Shown: positions 59,265 to 64,000 of the stretch, piece by piece
Layout: the number at the start of each line of letters is the position of its first letter
How positions within the stretch are numbered: the stretch's first letter is position 1
DNA from: Sabethes cyaneus
Lineage: Eukaryota > Arthropoda > Insecta > Diptera > Culicidae
NCBI RefSeq assembly: GCF_943734655.1
Contig: NC_071355.1
Coordinates: 26,728,768 to 26,792,767 of the forward strand
DNA length: 64,000 nucleotides
Direction: 5' to 3'
Translations under genes and position numbers: made by a program
Notes under the pieces: generated by a model
What the model was told of the DNA's origin: nothing
Databases searched by the model: none
Seen by the model: only the letters and a program-made list of their open reading frames with translations

Positions 59265-59589
59265 CCCAGGCAACAATGTGAGTTTTATTTTACTCTTATG
59301 GTGGTTTTAATGACCAATTTTGGTCTTAAATGCCATCATAAAAAAGCAAAGCCATGGGTTTATACCGTCTTTAGATATTACCATTCTTTATCGACAGACT
59401 TCGTAGCCAGTTGTTAGAGTACAGGAAAATTACGGGGCCAGTGCAACGATCCTACTGACTCTAGCAAGCACCGCCTAGCCGAGATTCGAACATACGACGA
59501 CTGGCTTGTTAGACCACCATTGTACCTCGAAGCCAACTGGGCGAAAATGCCATCATAAGATTGTAATAATACCCGAATTGTTACTTGGG
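59265..59589. mobile_element. Hairpin MITE copy with a SINE inside
   Basis: The ends CCCAGGCAACAATGTGAG and ...TTGTTACTTGGG match the 108-bp MITE at 58048-58155. The excess length is the SINE at 59342-59544. Confidence 0.8.
59342..59544 (-). mobile_element. tRNA-derived SINE with 14-bp target duplication
   Basis: The minus strand begins CGCCCAGTTGGCTTCGAGGT (A-box region) and has GTATGTTCGAATCTCGG (B box, complement about 59480-59496). The direct repeat AAATGCCATCATAA at 59328-59341 and 59545-59558 is the target duplication, formed from MITE sequence. Polymerase-III-type promoter boxes and a long duplication fit a SINE mobilised by a LINE. A relative is at 1030-1163. Confidence 0.85.
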
Positions 59590-60465
59590 CGCCACATAGT
59601 GAGGCAATCCTATACTATTTTCCATACTATCTACAAAGCTGCTATTCTGGTTAATTGTATCATAATATATAACGTATACGCATATACGCTAGCACCGACC
59701 GATGAGAAAATTCTGAACTATTTTCTACACCATCTTGACTTTCACTTGGGTAAGCTTCTCGAAGACCACTACTTTCTAAGTAATCAGTAGCGTAAGTAAC
59801 AGCCCATACAGTAATAGTACCTTAACGGTAACGCCACGTAGTGAGACAATTCTGCACTATTTTTTATACCGTCTGCAGGGCTACTATTACTCAAACAACT
59901 TTCCCTAAGAAATAATATTTTCTGTTGCACGGATTATGAGCTATAGCAAATAAAACGAGGGAGCCATCTTCGAGATAACAATCATTTGAACATGCTTCCC
60001 GAAGACTGAAACTTTCTAAATAGTCAGTAGCGTAAGATACAATCTATACAAAAATACTACATATGGACTAGCACCACGTAGCGAGAAAATCCTGAACTAC
60101 TACCGCCTGCACGCTAACCTACCTTTCAATGAAGATGATGGTAATATGATTCCAAGATTTGCACTTGCACCCTTTTTACTCCAAGTAGTAATTCCTTATA
60201 ATCGCTTGAAATGAAAGGGGTACAAGTGCATAACTTAGAAAGAAAGGGGTGCAAGTGTAAATCACATTTTCAAAAATGTTTTATAAATGCCGAAAATCAA
60301 AATGCTTTTCCAAGGTTTCAATAGAAATTTATAAAGTGAAGTTAACACAACCATAGTGCGTCATTAGTTTTGTATTATATACCCTGACGAATTTTCTAGA
60401 TGATGTTAACTTTGGATCCGATTTTCTCGAAATTAACTTTTTGTCACTTACACCCCTTTCCTTCT

Positions 60466-61639
60466 GAGCCAGTCAATTCACATCGCCATCAATCAACGGT
60501 CCTTTTCAGGGCCACCAAATTATCTCTAAAGAGTTAGTAAAATTATCAAAATAGTCCTACGTCAACCACGCGGTCCATGCGGTCAACCAATGAAACGGCA
60601 AACATGCGTATCCAATGGACACCGTTTAATATTGTAATTGTTTGAAGTAGGGTACGGGAGGGTATTTCCATCACGCTACTAATTTCGGCATACATTACCT
60701 TTTTTGGCGACACTTACCCAAATAAAAACTTTGCCACTATATAGCAATACTGAAACGAATGTAGCACTCACAGGCTTTAATGTGTTATAACTATTTTTAA
60801 AAAAATGTAAGTAATTTGCTAAATATTATTCAATAAACATCAAAACCACTGTTTTTCCACTAGCACGTAACCAGGCTGAAAAAACCAGCAGCAATCGCTT
60901 ACGCGTATCCGCTCTAGATGATGGTTTGGAAAACACATAATTGTGTGTTCACGTTTACTTATTCTAGAAATTAAACAGCTGTGAATATGCTATCACAGAA
61001 TAATTCTACTTCTTTTATCACGGAAGAACACAAAAATTCCCCTCTGAAACAAAAATATAAATCAATTTTCATTCACTAGCCATTAGCAGCATTTTGTTTT
61101 TAATTCCAGCATGTGGTGCGTTATTTACACTACTACCAACATATGAGACCTGAAACGCCTGAAATGCTTCTATCGTGTTGACATAGCTAGTATTTGAGTG
61201 ACAACCGGTGCTAATGTATATGAACGATTCAATGATACACTAGCGCTAGCTGCAAGCTGTTGTCACTGCAAAACTAATTATCTTCAATGAGCCCGGAATG
61301 TAGGAAATAGCAATACGTTATCCATCGGTCACTCGTTTGATCTGTTTTTGAAAAGCATTTAATCCCTGTGCTGGCTATTTCGGCCCGTCGGATTTAAAAA
61401 TACAGACACCACTATAGAAATGGGCTCAATATAGCCGCAGCGACTTCATCATTTCTCGCGACTATAACTCAAATTCAGTAGCGTTTTATTAAGACCAAAA
61501 TACACGCCGATATTCAGTAAATATTATTCTATCAACTGGTATAAAAATCTTTTATCGAATAAATATGTTAATATTTTTTTGAAACAATGCACTATGGGCA
61601 AAAATGAGAGAAAAAACGGATGCAATTAAAATACGACCT
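60466..61639. other. Intergenic, no feature recognised
   Basis: AT-rich; short frames only. Confidence 0.35.
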
Positions 61640-62218
61640 GCAGTCTGATAAAATATACGTGTTCCTAAGTAAAATTTTCCGAAGAATTGCGTGGTGCCGA
61701 TCCCTTTCCTGTTTATCACCGGGAAGTGCCCCATTTTGCTCATTTTCCCCTATTTTTAATATTTTTCACCCTTATTGGACTGCTTCAAGCAAAGCTTTGA
61801 GAAAACAAAAGTTAAAAACCTAATAATTTTGAGTAAAAAAATTCTCAGAATCGAATAGGGCTTATCTCATTTGGTTGAGAGGCTCTCAATGAGAGCACAT
61901 TTTTTTTTTTTTTTGGTTGAGCTCCTGTTGTCAAACCGATCATACCAAACGGGAATTCAAACAAAAGAATTAATGTGTTCTAAAATAAATGAGTTAAACC
62001 CTATTCGATTCTGCGGACTTTTTTACACAAAATTAGTAGATTTTTTCGGTTTGTTTTCTTAAAACCTTGCTTGGAATAATCCAATAAGGGTGAAAAATGT
62101 TCAAAATAGGGGAAGATGTGCAAAATGGGGCACTTCCCGATGACAAACAGGAAAGGGGTGGGCACCTTGTGATTCTCCGAAAAATTTTACATAAGATCAC
62201 CTATATTTCATAAGCCTG
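61640..62218. mobile_element. Foldback element, TGGGGCACTTCCC arms
   Basis: The left arm (about 61640-61790) and right arm (about 62061-62218) are inverted copies: 'AAATATACGTG', 'TAAAATTTTCCGAAGAATT', 'CCTTTCCTGTTTATCACCGG' and 'CACCCTTATTGGA' mirror 'TCCAATAAGGGTG', 'GATGACAAACAGGAAAGGGG' and so on. The middle has a smaller inverted pair ('ATTCTCAGAATCGAATAGGG' and 'CCCTATTCGATTCTGCGGA'). Confidence 0.75.
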
Positions 62219-62249
62219 GAGCTTAACAAGTAGTCGTTTTGACTCCTAC

Positions 62250-62520
62250 CTTTTGTTCAATGCTGGAAGGTGCATGAGTCGAACCAAGCTATAATCTGAG
62301 ATTATAACCGGACTCGAACCCACAACACCCGTCAGGGCATATGCATAGCTACCAATACCGCCCCCCTCTCCTCACCTTTCCGTTCTTCCCCCTCCTTCAC
62401 CAAAAAAATTTCATTTTTTTCCCCTACCGTCCCTTCATCGATAGTAGAACCAACGTTTCAAAAAAAACCTGATTTAATCCACCTAGTGGTGAAAGGAACC
62501 TTTGTTATCCATAGTTTCAA
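62250..62520 (-). repeat. tRNA-like foldback repeat, copy 2
   Basis: It shares 'GTCGAACCAAGCTATA', 'GAGATTATAACCGGA' and 'TCGAACCCACAACACCCG' with 42770-42860. The inverted arm 'CCTACCGTCCCTTCAT' ... 'GTAGAACCAACGTTTC' lies on the other side of the core than in copy 1. Confidence 0.55.
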
Positions 62521-62545
62521 AAAAAATCTATTAATATATAGAGTA

Positions 62546-63487
62546 AGGAGGGGTAAAAGTGCGAGGCGGGTAAAAATGCGATTCAGTGATTTATCGGTGC
62601 AGATTTCTACATTGGCATGGATGGGTGACTACTTTGACAGCTTGAATCTAACGTAAACTTTGGTTGCTTACGAAGCATAGTTGCTGAGTTATGTGCAAAT
62701 GTTATTTTAGGGCGGTTTTGATGTAATTCTTTGTTATACGGCAAATACGATATCAACCGGAGAATATTACTTGTTGAAAATTTGTAGCAGCGTTTTACAT
62801 CACTCACATATCTGTTTTGAAAATACGGTGAAAATAATTTACAAAATATATTTCGCTTTTCCGTAATTTAATCTAACCCCGTCAAGCGCCTAGCGGGGTA
62901 AAAGTGCGATTCACGGACGGGGCAAAAGTGCGATTCATGGACGAGGTAAAAATGTATAGCTAATTATATAAAGCTTTAGGCACTATGTTACAGATACTAG
63001 ACTGTGTGATAGAATACAGATAGAAAACTGTGTGCTATACAAATGTTGGTCGAAGGAAAACAATGTTTTTCCGCTGATGAAACGAAAAACAAACGTTTGG
63101 TAAAGTTTCGATCTAACGGAAGCTGCAATACACCAACGCTAAATAGGAAAGGTGTAAATTGAGAATATTCCTTACCGAAACATAACGCAGATTGAAGATA
63201 ATATGGTTTTGTTAGCTATTGTTGTGTTAATTTCATAGATTCGAGCTTCGCACTTTTGCCCCGCGGTATTCGCACTTTTGCCCCGCTAGTGGGGTAAAAG
63301 TGCGAATCGGCACTTGATCATAAGAAAGAAGAATTTATTTTGCAAAACACTATTACCGCAGATGATCTATAGTTGAATGTAAAGACATTGAGTTACTGCA
63401 TCACTATAAAATATATTATGTTGCTGTCCTTCTTTATATATCACGAAAATTGATGTCAACTTCAAACATCGCACTTATGCCTCGCCC
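62546..63487. mobile_element. Foldback element, GGGGTAAAAGTGCG ends
   Basis: The left end AGGAGGGGTAAAAGTGCG and the complement of the right end (GGGCGAGGCATAAGTGCG) are inverted, with TA on both sides (62544-62545, 63488-63489). 'GGGG.AAAAGTGCGATTCA' is repeated in tandem near 62895-62950 and inverted at 63250-63315. Non-coding. Confidence 0.7.
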
Positions 63488-63504
63488 TACTATAATTACT
63501 TATA

Positions 63505-63705
63505 AGTAATTCTCGCTGAAACGGGGCTACTACTGACATGCGGTCTTCAAATATTGGAACTTTTACGCTTAATTGGTTGAAAATAGTTAAAAAAATAATA
63601 ATTACACTTTTGATCCCTCGAAATAGTGGACCCCTCATGCGCCAAGGGGTCTAACAGGTTCAAAAAAAGTTGAATTTTGAGCAAATCTATATCTATATCA
63701 TGTTA
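63505..63705. mobile_element. Truncated copy of the 51131-52369 foldback
   Basis: It begins AAGTAATTCTCGCTGAAACG and runs colinear with the right arm (in complement) of the 1.2 kb foldback, including the segment 'AATAATTACACTTTTGAT'. It stops at 'ATATCATGTTA', where a Helitron starts. Confidence 0.75.
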
Positions 63706-64000
63706 TCCATTCCTATAAAAATGGATTTGGATGTTTGTCTGTCGGGCTGTTCCTTGTAGAATCAAATTTGCATGTAGAGGTTTTTGGGGCCAGGAAAGGT
63801 TTTAGTGATGGTTAGAGACCCCTCCCCCCACTAAGAGGGAGGGCTCCCATACAATTGAAACACAAATTTCTGCATAACTCGAGAACTAATCAAGCCAATA
63901 GAACAAAATTTGGCATGTGGGTGTTTTTGACGACAAGAATTTATTCTATGGTGAATCGAAACCCCTCCCCTCTTTAGAAGGGGAATTATAACTCCTCTCC
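63706..64000 (+). mobile_element. Helitron 5' end, runs off the window
   Basis: It begins TCCATTCCTATAAAAATGG after A (63705) and continues with 'TTTTGGGGCCAGGAAAGG' and the CTCGAGAACTAATCAAGC tandem unit, as in 12155-14552. The intact foldback reads ...CATGTGA-TATTTC at the same place, confirming insertion between A and T. Confidence 0.75.

Larger units (their letters stand above)
58342..60465. mobile_element. Foldback element, GGGGTGTAAGTGACA ends
   Basis: The left arm AGAAGGAAAGGGGTGTAAGT and the complement of the right arm (AGAAGGAAAGGGGTGTAAGT) match, with 'GACAAAA' following. Similar 'GAAAGGGGT.CAAGTG' phrases are repeated internally (60210-60260). TA flanks could not be fixed. It hosts the hairpin MITE at 59265-59589. 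Confidence 0.6.

Overview
The window is animal nuclear DNA and fits a culicine mosquito, most likely Aedes. It is AT-rich and intron-rich, packed with nested transposons, and its only convincing host genes are a tandem family of insect gustatory receptors (Gr). The species call is inference. The repeat mix supports it: RTE-like LINEs with TAAG tails, BEL/Pao, hAT, Helitrons, TA-flanked foldback MITEs and tRNA-derived SINEs.

Host genes. Three complete Gr genes lie head to tail on the + strand: GrA (11073-17712), GrB (28488-30278) and GrC (44151-54598). A decayed first-exon remnant of a fourth copy starts at 9500. All three intact genes have the same seven exons, with identical exon sizes (219, 181, 107, 86, about 445-478, 90, 114-132 bp) and identical intron phases. 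They encode predicted proteins of 413, 429 and 426 residues that end in the Gr signature TYLI(V/I)LVQF. GrB is compact at 1.8 kb. GrA and GrC are stretched to 6.6 and 10.4 kb almost entirely by intron 3 (4.9 and 8.6 kb, against 64 bp in GrB), which holds Helitrons, MITEs and satellites. Short sequence blocks 345-405 bp and about 205-265 bp upstream of each ATG are shared by all three genes, so they look like common promoter parts. The 3' flanks also contain duplicated segments.

Layout. 1-5150: hAT fossil, SINE, and a TA-flanked element holding a MITE that holds a LINE tail. 5152-7456: 2.3 kb near-palindrome with TTAA ends, inserted in an RTE-like LINE. 8300-9070: BEL/Pao integrase fossil. 9500-9600: Gr remnant. 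11073-17712: GrA, with a 2.4 kb non-autonomous Helitron and microsatellites in intron 3. 18924-20277: foldback element. 20830-23720: + strand LINE interrupted twice. 24066-26080: minus-strand RTE-like LINE with a recognisable reverse transcriptase. 28488-30278: GrB. 31565-32190: hAT MITE with 8-bp target duplication. 33400-35199: Helitron-like repeats with a nested TIR element. 35350-36250 and 38830-42700: two CR1/jockey-like LINE fossils, the second split by two hAT elements. 44151-54598: GrC, whose intron 3 carries a 16-bp minisatellite, a Helitron, a TA-flanked MITE and a 1.2 kb foldback. 55100-56040: duplicated Gr 3' flank. 58342-64000: further foldback elements, a hairpin MITE with a SINE inside it, and the start of another Helitron.

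The Gr genes would act as seven-pass membrane chemoreceptors in taste neurons. No RNA gene, CRISPR array or operon was found. The likeliest new observations are the shared Gr promoter blocks, the recurrent inflation of one intron, and several transposon nests whose order of insertion can be read exactly.
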